Source: Alphaproteobacteria bacterium | Lineage (GTDB): Bacteria > Pseudomonadota > Alphaproteobacteria > Sneathiellales > Sneathiellaceae | Direction of reading: 5' to 3' | Length of the DNA: 5,474 nt | Assembly: GCA_006226265.1 (NCBI GenBank) | Contig: SBHH01000183.1 | Location: forward strand, 1-5,474 | Part shown: in pieces, positions 1 through 5,474 of the stretch | Numbering within the stretch: position 1 is the stretch's first letter | Layout: every line of letters starts with the position of its first letter | Program-made: the position numbers and the translations under genes | Notes under the pieces: generated by a model | What the model saw: only the letters and a program-made list of their open reading frames with translations | The model's database searches: none | What the model was told of the DNA's origin: nothing

Positions 1-1
1 C

Positions 2-457
2 GGCGGCTGGTTGCAGGAAGAGTTGATTAGGAACGGGCTGGCTCTCTGGAGCGGTGCGGCATTATATCCGCCGTCCCTCCGCTCCCGGCTCCTTGCAGCG
101 GAGAAAGAGGCGAGGGAAGAAAGACGGGGGCTTTGGGCTCGATTCCGTATTTTTAAGGCTGAAAAGCCAATCGAAAAAAAATTTGATGGGCAATTCGTTC
201 TGGTCGAGGGGCATATTCTTGACGTCTATCGAAGCGCAAAGGTTACCTATCTCAACTTCGGTGATGACTGGCGGCGGGACTTTACAGTTGCCGTTTCCTC
301 GCGGGACCGGAAAAATTTTGCTCATGAAAGCTGGAAGTTTCGGAACCTCGTGCATAGTTGGGTGTTGGTAAGGGGAATACTGAGATTCTATAATGGCCCC
401 TATCTGGAAATAAGTTTTCCTGAACAACTGGAGATTACACGCAAGGCAGATGGATAG
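2..457 (+). CDS. Thermonuclease-family (SNase-like) protein, 3' part only
   Basis: The reading frame is open to the left edge, so the true start and the catalytic N-terminal half lie outside the window; 151 residues are visible. The first 45 or so look like the end of a staphylococcal-nuclease (SNase) domain: a GGWLQEELIRNGLA stretch, then a helix rich in Glu, Arg and Ala ending in RRGLW, the usual C-terminal helix of this fold. A second domain follows (about visible residues 60-147), with a YLNFGDDWRRDFT motif and a GPYLEISFPEQLEI ending. I recognise it as the accessory beta-rich, possibly OB-like, domain of alphaproteobacterial thermonuclease-family proteins. Family members cleave nucleic acids, often extracytoplasmically. 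The catalytic Arg/Glu residues are not in view, so activity cannot be judged. The stop codon lies within or just before the start of the M48 protease gene, suggesting one message. TTG at position 11 is an internal leucine codon, not a start. Confidence 0.8.
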   Translation, partial: GGWLQEELIRNGLALWSGAALYPPSLRSRLLAAEKEAREERRGLWARFRIFKAEKPIEKKFDGQFVLVEGHILDVYRSAKVTYLNFGDDWRRDFTVAVSSRDRKNFAHESWKFRNLVHSWVLVRGILRFYNGPYLEISFPEQLEITRKADG

Positions 458-1961
458 ACGCATGGTGATGGCGCGGAAAAAAATGCTGGCTTATAAGTGG
501 CGGCATCTGCTTTTGGTTCCTGCATTGGCGGCGGGGCTGATGGCCGTTCCCTCCAGGTCTCAGGCAGATGTACTTGGTGATCTTTTTTCGGTGTTCGAAC
601 CGTCCGATGACCAGAATACGGGAGCCGCGCAACATCCGAAAATCCTTACGAAATTCGGTGGCGAGTACAAACAGGTGGGGTTGAACGAGTATATTCTCGA
701 TATCGGCCTGCGGCTTGCGGCTGTCTCTTCGATGAAGACTTTGCCCTGGCATTTCACCGTTCTCAACACGCCGGTAATCAACGCCTTCGCGCTACCGGGC
801 GGCTATGTCTATATCACGCGCGGTCTGCTTGCCCTCGCGAATAACGAGGCGGAGGTTGCAGGCGTGTTGGCCCATGAAATCGGCCATGTGACGGCGCGCC
901 ACGGCGCGGCGCGGCAGTCGCGCGCGACTGGAATCGGCCTTCTCGGCGCCCTTGCCGGCATTTTGACGGGGAGCGAGGCCGTGCAGCAGATCGGTCAGCA
1001 GTTGGGCGGGCTTTATGTCGCCTCCTACTCGCGGGAGCAGGAATATGAGGCCGACCAGCTTGGCGTTAAATATCTCGGGCTCGCCGGGTATCCGCGCGAG
1101 GCCATGGCGGATTTTCTAAAACGCCTGCAGGCGCAGAGCGACTACGCCGCCAAGGCATCCGGAAATGGCGGTGGTAGCCAGTTCGATTTCTTCGCCTCTC
1201 ATCCGCAGACGGAGGATCGCGTGGCGCGCGCCGAAGACGCCGCTCAAAAGGCGCATGACGATCTCGATCGCGACTATGACCGCAAGCGGTACTTAAGCCA
1301 TATCGACAAGATGCTCTATGGCGACGATCCGAAAGAGGGGATTATCAAAGGGCGGGAATTTTTGCATCCGGTGCTTAAATTCAAATTCACGGCGCCTGAA
1401 GAGTTCCAGCTGATCAATTCGACAGAGGCCGTCTATGGCCAGGACAGGAACGGCAATGTCATGGTGTTTGACCTTGGCAAAAAAGAACGAGGTGTCGCGC
1501 CCGCCAGCTATCTCAAGAATGTCTGGCTTACCAAGCTGAAGCCGACGAAGGTTCAAACCTTTGATGTATATGGCGCCTCAGCTGCGGGCACGGGCGTTAC
1601 GGTTGATCAAAATGGCGGCCGGATATATTTAAGCGCGGCCGTGGTCGAATTCACCGACGGGCAGGTCGCCCGCTTTATGTTCCAGACAAAAAGCATGACC
1701 AGCGCTCTTCAGCAGAAGATAACGGCAAGTGTCAAAAGCTTCCAACCAATTTCGAAAGACGAGGCAGGTGATGTCCGTCCCCTGGAAATTCAGATTAAAG
1801 CCGTGAAGGCCGGCGAAACAACTGAAGGCCTTGCCAAGTCCATGGCGGGGGAGGCACCGGACAAGAAGGCGCTTCTCCTCCTCCTCAATCCAGAGCTTGA
1901 GGGAAAGCCGCCGGTCAAGGGAGAGGAATACAAAATCCTTCGGTATGGCGAAGCATCCTGA
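450..1961 (+). CDS. M48-family zinc metalloprotease, exported, with LysM-like C-terminus
   Basis: This is a complete protein of 503 residues from ATG 450. A basic N-terminus and hydrophobic segment (about residues 18-32) followed by SRSQA/D look like a signal peptide cleaved near residue 39, so the enzyme should act in the periplasm or on the outer membrane. The peptidase domain (about 60-265) carries the zinc motif HEIGH (H142, E143, H146), the third ligand E200 in EYEAD, and SHPQTEDR, whose H251 matches the regulatory histidine (H246) of E. coli BepA. BepA and its relatives degrade or help assemble outer-membrane proteins. Unlike BepA there is no obvious TPR tail. Residues 300-435 form an unrecognised beta-rich region, and about 447-497 resemble a divergent LysM-like module. 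Start is uncertain: ATG 450 overlaps the upstream stop (coupling), whereas ATG 462 and 468 are also plausible; 462 has a GGA seven bases upstream. All give the same signal peptide core. Confidence 0.9.
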   Translation: MDRRMVMARKKMLAYKWRHLLLVPALAAGLMAVPSRSQADVLGDLFSVFEPSDDQNTGAAQHPKILTKFGGEYKQVGLNEYILDIGLRLAAVSSMKTLPWHFTVLNTPVINAFALPGGYVYITRGLLALANNEAEVAGVLAHEIGHVTARHGAARQSRATGIGLLGALAGILTGSEAVQQIGQQLGGLYVASYSREQEYEADQLGVKYLGLAGYPREAMADFLKRLQAQSDYAAKASGNGGGSQFDFFASHPQTEDRVARAEDAAQKAHDDLDRDYDRKRYLSHIDKMLYGDDPKEGIIKGREFLHPVLKFKFTAPEEFQLINSTEAVYGQDRNGNVMVFDLGKKERGVAPASYLKNVWLTKLKPTKVQTFDVYGASAAGTGVTVDQNGGRIYLSAAVVEFTDGQVARFMFQTKSMTSALQQKITASVKSFQPISKDEAGDVRPLEIQIKAVKAGETTEGLAKSMAGEAPDKKALLLLLNPELEGKPPVKGEEYKILRYGEAS

Positions 1962-1974
1962 TCAATCGGGGGAT

Positions 1975-2793
1975 TTAAGCGGTTGCAATGCTGATCTCGT
2001 CGTCCATCGACCCATCAAGATTGAAGCAGATGGCATTGAGTGTTCCACCGTAACCGCAGCCGCCGTCCATGCTGACTGAATGCGGCATGATCCGGATGCC
2101 ACTGTGATCCTTCTCAAACCCGCGGATAACGAGATGGAAGCCGTCGAATGGCTCATCAAGAGAGTTAAAGCGGCTGTTCCCCCACCAGAAACTGTCGCTC
2201 TGTTCGTTGATCGAACAGGAGGGGTCGACGCCCGCATGTACGAAGAGCAATTCACCGCCTTCCGTAAAGGCGGCTCGACGGAGCGAAACCAAAAGCTCGT
2301 TATGACCCGGATGAGCCCGGATCTTTTCCCTGAAGCGGTTGGTCCATTTGGTCGTGGCAAGGATGCCCTCACGCAGATAGCGCCGTATCTCTTCCACGGA
2401 TTCGCCATAGGCCTCCAGCATGTTGCCGACATCGTGGGCAACCATCCAGTCAAGAACGGCTGTGGGGTCGGAAGCCAGCTGAATCTGCAGGATCTTGCGA
2501 CAGATCTCCTCCTGTGCGCCGCGAAGGAAAACAATATCCTCCGGTGTCATACCGGGCTGGCAGAGGCGATTGATCCGAAATGACAGCAGCTCGTCGAGGA
2601 CGCCTTTAATATCGGGGCCGCGCCCCAAGTAATTCCCGAGATAGACAAGGCGGTCGCCCGGTCGCCAGCGAGTGACAATCCGGTCGTGCAGCGCGATGAG
2701 CGGCTCCAACTCCCCATGAATGGAAGACACGGCCCAGACGCGTCTTGCGTATTCGAGGCAGCCGAATTTTTCCTTGTATCCCTGTGCGTTCAT
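1975..2793 (-). CDS. PPP-type metallophosphoesterase homologue, probable inactive pseudophosphatase
   Basis: The product is 272 residues, a normal length for bacterial PPP/ApaH-like phosphatases, and the family landmarks occur in order. They are a GDxHG site reading SSIHG (23-27), a GDxxDRG site reading GNYLGRG (53-59), a GNHE site reading GAQE (92-95), an intact HAG (186-188), a GHT site reading GFE (225-227), and a DGGCGYGGTLNAI segment (243-255) matching the usual DTGxxYGGxLTAL. By family knowledge the metals are held by Asp, His, Asp, Asn, His, His; here only H26 and H186 remain, and the general acid His of GNHE is Gln94. I infer it is not a working phosphatase and may bind a ligand or partner. 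The frame is intact with no internal stop. ATG 2793 is the only sensible start (TAA upstream in frame, no ATG/GTG/TTG between), though its ribosome binding site is poor. It follows carD but is separated by a terminator, and it converges on the protease gene. Confidence 0.8.
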   Translation of the reverse strand: MNAQGYKEKFGCLEYARRVWAVSSIHGELEPLIALHDRIVTRWRPGDRLVYLGNYLGRGPDIKGVLDELLSFRINRLCQPGMTPEDIVFLRGAQEEICRKILQIQLASDPTAVLDWMVAHDVGNMLEAYGESVEEIRRYLREGILATTKWTNRFREKIRAHPGHNELLVSLRRAAFTEGGELLFVHAGVDPSCSINEQSDSFWWGNSRFNSLDEPFDGFHLVIRGFEKDHSGIRIMPHSVSMDGGCGYGGTLNAICFNLDGSMDDEISIATA

Positions 2794-2863
2794 AGTTGAG
2801 CAGAATGAGACTTAAGGCCCGATTTAGCAAGCCCCTCAGATGCAATTTATCTAAATTTTCAAC

Positions 2864-2892
2864 AAAAAAGCCCGGATAAATTCCGGGCTTTT
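2864..2892 (-). terminator. Intrinsic terminator of carD
   Basis: A perfect 10-bp stem (2866-2875 paired with 2883-2892) encloses a 7-base loop (2876-2882). Read leftwards it begins AAAAGCCCGG and ends in CCGGGCTTTT continuing to a run of six T. It lies 22 bases after the carD stop codon, in the right orientation for carD. On the opposite strand the T tract is only four bases, and no rightward gene lies close enough to need it. It should cut most transcription before the phosphatase-like gene. Confidence 0.9.
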
Positions 2893-2914
2893 CATAAGTC
2901 TCGAAAGGGCCGCG

Positions 2915-3412
2915 TCAGGCGACTTTTAGAACTTTCTGAACCTTCTCGGTTGCAGCATCAGTTTCGATCTGCTCAACTACCGCCAGTTCGCGCGACAGGC
3001 GAAGCAGGGCAGCCTCATAAATCTGCCGTTCGCTGTAGGACTGATCGGGCTGATCGTCGTTGCGATGCAAATCACGAACCACTTCGGCGATCTGGATTGG
3101 GTCGCCGGAATTGATTTTCGCTTCATATTCCTGCGCTCGGCGGCTCCACATGGTGCGCTTGATCCGCGCACGCCCCTTCAGGGTGTCCAGGGCGCTTTTC
3201 ATCTTCGTCGGAGTGGACAGGGCCCGCATGCCGACATTCTTCGCCTGTTTGACTGGGACGCGAAGCGTCATTTTTTCATGTGAGAAATCAACAACATAGA
3301 GCGTAAGCGCCATGCCGGAGATTTCCTGCTCCTCAATACTGATGACCTGGCCGACACCATGTGTGGGATAAACGACGTGATCCATTGGAGCAAATTCAAT
3401 TTCCTTGGCCAT
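2915..3412 (-). CDS. carD: CarD/CdnL-family RNA polymerase-binding transcription regulator
   Basis: The product is 165 residues, close to the roughly 160-170 of the family. CarD/CdnL proteins bind the RNA polymerase beta subunit at promoters and stabilise the open complex, largely at rRNA and growth-related genes; in Caulobacter the orthologue is CdnL. The N-terminal Tudor-like polymerase-interaction domain (about 8-65) shows DHVVYPTHGVGQV and a VDFSHEKMTLRVPV strand region. The C-terminal helical DNA-contacting domain has GRARIKRTMWSRRAQEYEAK; W89 matches the conserved tryptophan that wedges the transcription bubble. I chose ATG 3412 because GAGAAGGG (3418-3425) lies 5 bases upstream; a TTG six codons earlier (3430) would place that ribosome binding site inside the gene. 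It is downstream of fdxA across a 274-bp gap and is closed by a strong terminator, so it is probably its own transcription unit. Confidence 0.95.
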   Translation of the reverse strand: MAKEIEFAPMDHVVYPTHGVGQVISIEEQEISGMALTLYVVDFSHEKMTLRVPVKQAKNVGMRALSTPTKMKSALDTLKGRARIKRTMWSRRAQEYEAKINSGDPIQIAEVVRDLHRNDDQPDQSYSERQIYEAALLRLSRELAVVEQIETDAATEKVQKVLKVA

Positions 3413-3417
3413 ACAAA

Positions 3418-3425
3418 CCCTTCTC
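3418..3425 (-). promoter_or_regulatory. Ribosome binding site that fixes the carD start
   Basis: GAGAAGGG, read leftwards, ends 5 bases before ATG 3412. It supports the MAKEIEF start over the longer reading from TTG 3430. Confidence 0.75.
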
Positions 3426-3460
3426 ATCAACAGTGAACATTATCCGCAGCGCATTCGCGC

Positions 3461-3493
3461 AAAAAAAAGCAGCTGCATTTTCAGCGGCGCTGC
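3461..3493 (-). other. Terminator-like hairpin with T8 tract in the carD leader
   Basis: Read leftwards, GCAGC (3489-3493) can pair with GCTGC (3469-3473), immediately followed by eight T (3468-3461). The stem is only 5 bp with a 15-base loop, and a competing CAGC/GCTG pairing exists at 3482-3492. It sits about 50 bases before the carD start codon and about 195 bases after the fdxA stop. It could end read-through from fdxA, act as a leader attenuator for carD, or be a chance fold. A small GCGC-GAAT-GCGC hairpin follows at 3449-3460. Confidence 0.35.
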
Positions 3494-3521
3494 GTCGTCG
3501 AGATCATTCACCAAAAAACAA

Positions 3522-3577
3522 AATATCGCAGGTTGTTTGAGAACGGCATAAGAAATCGTTCGCACACATGCGATATT
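3522..3577. repeat. 9-bp inverted repeat between fdxA and carD
   Basis: AATATCGCA (3522-3530) and its exact reverse complement TGCGATATT (3569-3577) are separated by 38 bases in the AT-rich region upstream of carD. The arms could be a paired binding site for a regulator near the carD promoter. In a 270-bp AT-rich stretch such a match could also arise by chance, and no known operator is recognised. Confidence 0.3.
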
Positions 3578-3668
3578 GCAACAAACCTATCTGAAATAGT
3601 GTAGGAGAGCACTTTAGCACATTTTTCAGCTAAATGCTATTGTTGTTATCCATATTGTATGAAGTTTA

Positions 3669-3681
3669 GGCTTTTCAAGCC
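3669..3681 (-). terminator. Weak hairpin just after the fdxA stop codon
   Basis: Read leftwards, GGCTT-GAA-AAGCC forms a 5-bp stem with a 3-base loop, starting 5 bases after the fdxA stop, with a few more A-T pairs outside one mismatch. No T tract follows, so it may be a 3'-end-protecting stem or an inefficient terminator rather than a true intrinsic terminator. Confidence 0.25.
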
Positions 3682-3686
3682 AAAGA

Positions 3687-4022
3687 TCAGCTGTTTCCGG
3701 GTTCCGGACTGAAATGATCGGCGAACTTGTTGGGTTTACCCTGCCATTCCTCCGCGTCTTCAGGCTGCTCGCCTTTCTGTGTGATGTTGGGCCATTTTTC
3801 CGCATATTCGCGGTTGACCTCCATCATTTTCTCAACCCCATCTTCGGTGTCGGGAAGGATGGCTTCCGCCGGGCATTCCGGCTCGCAGACACCGCAGTCG
3901 ATGCATTCGTCGGGATGGATCACCAGCATGTTTTCGCCCTCATAGAAGCAATCTACCGGACAAACTTCCACGCAGTCCATAAATTTGCACTTGATGCAAT
4001 TTTCGGTAACAACGTAGGTCAT
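3687..4022 (-). CDS. fdxA: FdxA, 7Fe (3Fe-4S/4Fe-4S) ferredoxin
   Basis: This 111-residue protein closely resembles Azotobacter ferredoxin I, a small cytosolic electron carrier with one 3Fe-4S and one 4Fe-4S cluster. All ligands are visible. By match to that protein, C9, C17 and C50 hold the 3Fe-4S cluster and C21, C40, C43 and C46 the 4Fe-4S cluster; C12 and C25 are the extra free cysteines. Signature stretches include [20 protein letters not shown] and [18 protein letters not shown]. The C-terminal third (56-111) is the acidic helix and tail typical of the long FdxA type, with the WPNIT motif. ATG 4022 is chosen because GGAGA (4028-4032) lies 5 bases upstream; a frame-extending ATG at 4043 lacks such a site and adds seven atypical residues. 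Its physiological redox partner is not evident from the neighbours. The fdxA-carD order is one I recall from other alphaproteobacteria. Confidence 0.96.
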   Translation of the reverse strand: MTYVVTENCIKCKFMDCVEVCPVDCFYEGENMLVIHPDECIDCGVCEPECPAEAILPDTEDGVEKMMEVNREYAEKWPNITQKGEQPEDAEEWQGKPNKFADHFSPEPGNS

Positions 4023-4027
4023 TTTAT

Positions 4028-4032
4028 TCTCC
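4028..4032 (-). promoter_or_regulatory. Ribosome binding site that fixes the fdxA start
   Basis: GGAGA, read leftwards, lies 5 bases before ATG 4022, which begins MTYVVTENC as in other FdxA proteins. Confidence 0.8.
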
Positions 4033-4070
4033 AGCCAAGTCAATCAATAACATACAGGTGATGACTACGG

Positions 4071-4097
4071 ATTATCGCTAATGGGCTTTCGTGACAA
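4071..4097 (-). promoter_or_regulatory. Candidate promoter for fdxA
   Basis: Read leftwards, TTGTCA (4092-4097) resembles a -35 box (TTGACA) and GATAAT (4071-4076) a -10 box (TATAAT). The 15-base spacer is shorter than the ideal 17; shifting the -10 to TAATCC restores 17 but weakens the match. It is in the 100-bp gap between the TerB-like gene and fdxA and would give a leader of roughly 40 bases. Confidence 0.35.
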
Positions 4098-4122
4098 CCC
4101 CAAAAGTTGGAAAGATTAAAAT

Positions 4123-4581
4123 TTAGTCGGATGTGATGCCAAGGCGCGCCATTACTCTCTTTCGGGCGTCGCCACGTTCGCGGTCCGTTACATAGATCAG
4201 CCCGGCGATACGGCGGACCAGATTCGCTTCGAATTTACTGAGGGCACCATCAGCATAGGCGATCTCCCAAAGCATCTCGATCATCTTCACTCGTGTCTCG
4301 ATCGGGAAGCTCTCCTTGACGCTGCGGGTGAAATAGAAAAGCTGGCCACTTTCCGCCTGCAATTTCTCGGCTTCGGAAACCAACTCGCACGCGTCCGCGC
4401 CGCTGATATCATAATGCCGCTCCAGTACCGAGAGGATGGCTTCACGCTCGACTTCCTGAAAATCATCATCCGAGAGGGCTGCCTCGATAAGAAGCGCGGC
4501 GGTTGCCAGCCGTTCCTCTTTCTCACTAGTGCTGACGGGAGTGTCCCCCTCCGTAATCAGGTTTTTCAGAAATGCAAGCAT
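4123..4581 (-). CDS. TerB-like small acidic helical protein
   Basis: The product is 152 residues, predicted soluble, helical and acidic. Two similar helical segments stand out: about 28-53 (AALLIEAALSDDDFQEVERE and on) and about 102-129 (EMLWEIAYADGALSKFEANL and on). Each has a hydrophobic helix, an Asp-containing turn (SDDDF, ADGAL) and a Glu-led helix. This duplicated pattern is that of TerB-family proteins, which are linked to tellurite resistance and metal or stress responses in ter operons. No ter partner (TerC, TerD, TerZ) is present here, so a tellurite role is not supported and the true function is unknown. ATG 4581 has AGGA (4587-4590) five bases upstream. It begins 34 bp after the secA stop, with no terminator between, so co-transcription with secA is likely. 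Confidence 0.8.
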   Translation of the reverse strand: MLAFLKNLITEGDTPVSTSEKEERLATAALLIEAALSDDDFQEVEREAILSVLERHYDISGADACELVSEAEKLQAESGQLFYFTRSVKESFPIETRVKMIEMLWEIAYADGALSKFEANLVRRIAGLIYVTDRERGDARKRVMARLGITSD

Positions 4582-4615
4582 AAGGTTCCTGTCTCAGGCC
4601 GCGTGGAGATTGCTT

Positions 4616-5474
4616 CTATAGCCGGCCATGGCACTGCTTGAATTTCTTGCCGGAGCCACAGGGGCAGGGGGCATTGCGGCGGACCTTGCCCCAGTTTTCC
4701 GCGTTGTTGCCGTCCATCTTGATGTCGACTGCTTCAACCTCGTTTTCTCCGGTTGTGGGGTCAAGGTGGGTTGCCTGCATTTCGCTCTCGTCCGGTTCTT
4801 CGCGTTTCAGTTCCTGTGTCGGGTTTTGAAGCTGGACGAAAGAGAGATAAGTCGTGACCGTCTCGCGCAACTGGTTCAGCATATGCTGAAACATATTGAA
4901 GGCCTCGGATTTATATTCGTTGAGCGGATCCTTCTGCGCATAGGCGCGAAGGGAGACGCCCTGGCGCAGCTGGTCAAGCTGCAGCAGATGCTCCTTCCAG
5001 GCCTGATCGAGGATTTGCAAGAGAATGCTTTTCTCCACCATGCGCATGATTTCCGGGCCGTATTTGACGGCCTTTTCGGCCATCTTGCGGCCGGCGGCAT
5101 CTTTCAGGCGTTCCCGGATTTCCTCATCTGCAATACCTTCCTCTTCCGCCCATTCGGTTACCGGGACGTCCAGGTTGAGGATGCGCGCCGCCTCTTCCCG
5201 CAAACCCTTGGCATCCCATTGTTCAGGGTAGGCTTTTGGTGGAATGTGCAGATCGACCATATCATCGATGGTCTCGTCTCGCATCGTATTTACGGTTTCA
5301 GAGACATCCTGCGTATCCATCAGATCGATGCGCTGTTCATAGATGACTTTACGCTGGTCATTCATGACATCATCGAACTTTAAGAGGTTCTTGCGAATTT
5401 CGTAGTTGCGCGCCTCGACCTTCTGCTGCGCCTTTTCGAGCGCCTTGTTGATCCACGGATGGATGATCGCCTCG
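4616..5474 (-). CDS. secA: SecA preprotein translocase ATPase, C-terminal part
   Basis: The frame is open to the right edge, leaving the last 285 residues of a protein that is usually about 850-950 long; the start and the nucleotide-binding domains are outside. SecA is the ATP-driven motor that pushes unfolded preproteins through SecYEG in the inner membrane. Visible pieces in order: the end of the second motor domain and junction with KLL-type helices ([20 protein letters not shown] and IYEQR), the helical wing and scaffold region including [19 protein letters not shown] and [20 protein letters not shown], a variable acidic linker, and the C-terminal SEC-C zinc motif [19 protein letters not shown]. 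That motif binds zinc through three Cys and one His and contacts SecB and ribosomes in species that keep it. Nothing is missing or altered in the visible part. It is the first of the leftward genes here. Confidence 0.97.
   Translation of the reverse strand, partial: EAIIHPWINKALEKAQQKVEARNYEIRKNLLKFDDVMNDQRKVIYEQRIDLMDTQDVSETVNTMRDETIDDMVDLHIPPKAYPEQWDAKGLREEAARILNLDVPVTEWAEEEGIADEEIRERLKDAAGRKMAEKAVKYGPEIMRMVEKSILLQILDQAWKEHLLQLDQLRQGVSLRAYAQKDPLNEYKSEAFNMFQHMLNQLRETVTTYLSFVQLQNPTQELKREEPDESEMQATHLDPTTGENEVEAVDIKMDGNNAENWGKVRRNAPCPCGSGKKFKQCHGRL

Noticed and set aside
62..463. A 133-codon leftward frame opposite the thermonuclease-family gene
   Set aside because: The rightward frame has clear family motifs and is open to the edge; the antisense frame has none.
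1962..2534. A 190-codon leftward frame overlapping the phosphatase-like gene in another phase
   Set aside because: It is an out-of-phase reading of the same strand with Arg/Ser/Pro-rich composition and no recognisable domain.
2080..2583. A 167-codon open frame on the + strand opposite the phosphatase-like gene
   Set aside because: The opposite strand carries recognisable PPP-family motifs in order; this frame has no domain, no ribosome binding site and no sensible neighbour.
1975..2793. The idea that the phosphatase-like gene is a frameshifted pseudogene
   Set aside because: No internal stop or frame break, normal length, and the family's structural segments remain in phase from start to end; the losses are confined to catalytic sites.
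2820..2857. Inverted 6-bp arms ATTTAG/CTAAAT upstream of the phosphatase-like gene
   Set aside because: The arms are short, AT-rich and 23 bases apart, and are easily produced by chance; no convincing promoter or operator could be read there either.
3714..4061. Rightward frames opposite fdxA
   Set aside because: FdxA is certain from its complete set of cluster cysteines, so these are shadows.
4088..4110. Possible hairpin CCAA-CTT-TTGG in the gap after the TerB-like gene
   Set aside because: Only four base pairs and no T tract; not enough to call a terminator.
4628..5383. A 251-codon open frame on the + strand opposite secA
   Set aside because: It lies wholly antisense to an unmistakable secA, and its Leu/Phe/Arg-rich product resembles no family; it is a by-product of the codon usage of secA.

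Overview
The window reads as chromosomal housekeeping DNA from an alphaproteobacterium of moderate GC content. The pointers are a 7Fe ferredoxin (FdxA) next to a CarD/CdnL-type regulator, a SecA with the C-terminal zinc-binding tail, and a thermonuclease-family protein with the extra C-terminal domain that I associate with alphaproteobacteria. A Rhodospirillales- or Sneathiella/Kiloniella-like lineage is a guess; genus cannot be fixed from this sequence. I see no mobile element, phage gene, CRISPR array, tRNA or rRNA.

Layout: two genes run rightwards on the left side: the 3' end of a thermonuclease-family gene (cut by the left edge) and, overlapping or abutting it, a signal-peptide-bearing M48 zinc metalloprotease. 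They converge, with only 13 bp between stop codons, on five leftward genes. In transcription order (right to left) these are the 3' end of secA (cut by the right edge), a TerB-like small protein, fdxA, carD, and a PPP-type metallophosphoesterase homologue. A clear intrinsic terminator closes carD, so the last gene probably has its own promoter or depends on read-through.

How the genes relate: secA (preprotein translocation motor) and the TerB-like gene are 34 bp apart and probably co-transcribed. fdxA has a candidate promoter and a strong ribosome binding site. carD sits behind a 274-bp non-coding stretch with terminator-like and inverted-repeat structure, which may be a regulated leader. The M48 protease is predicted to act on envelope proteins in the periplasm or at the outer membrane; the partial thermonuclease upstream is probably translated from the same message.

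The most interesting item is the metallophosphoesterase homologue at 1975-2793. Its fold-level landmarks are present and its frame is intact, but four of the six expected metal ligands and the general-acid histidine are replaced. It looks like a catalytically dead pseudophosphatase rather than an enzyme. The rest of the window looks ordinary.
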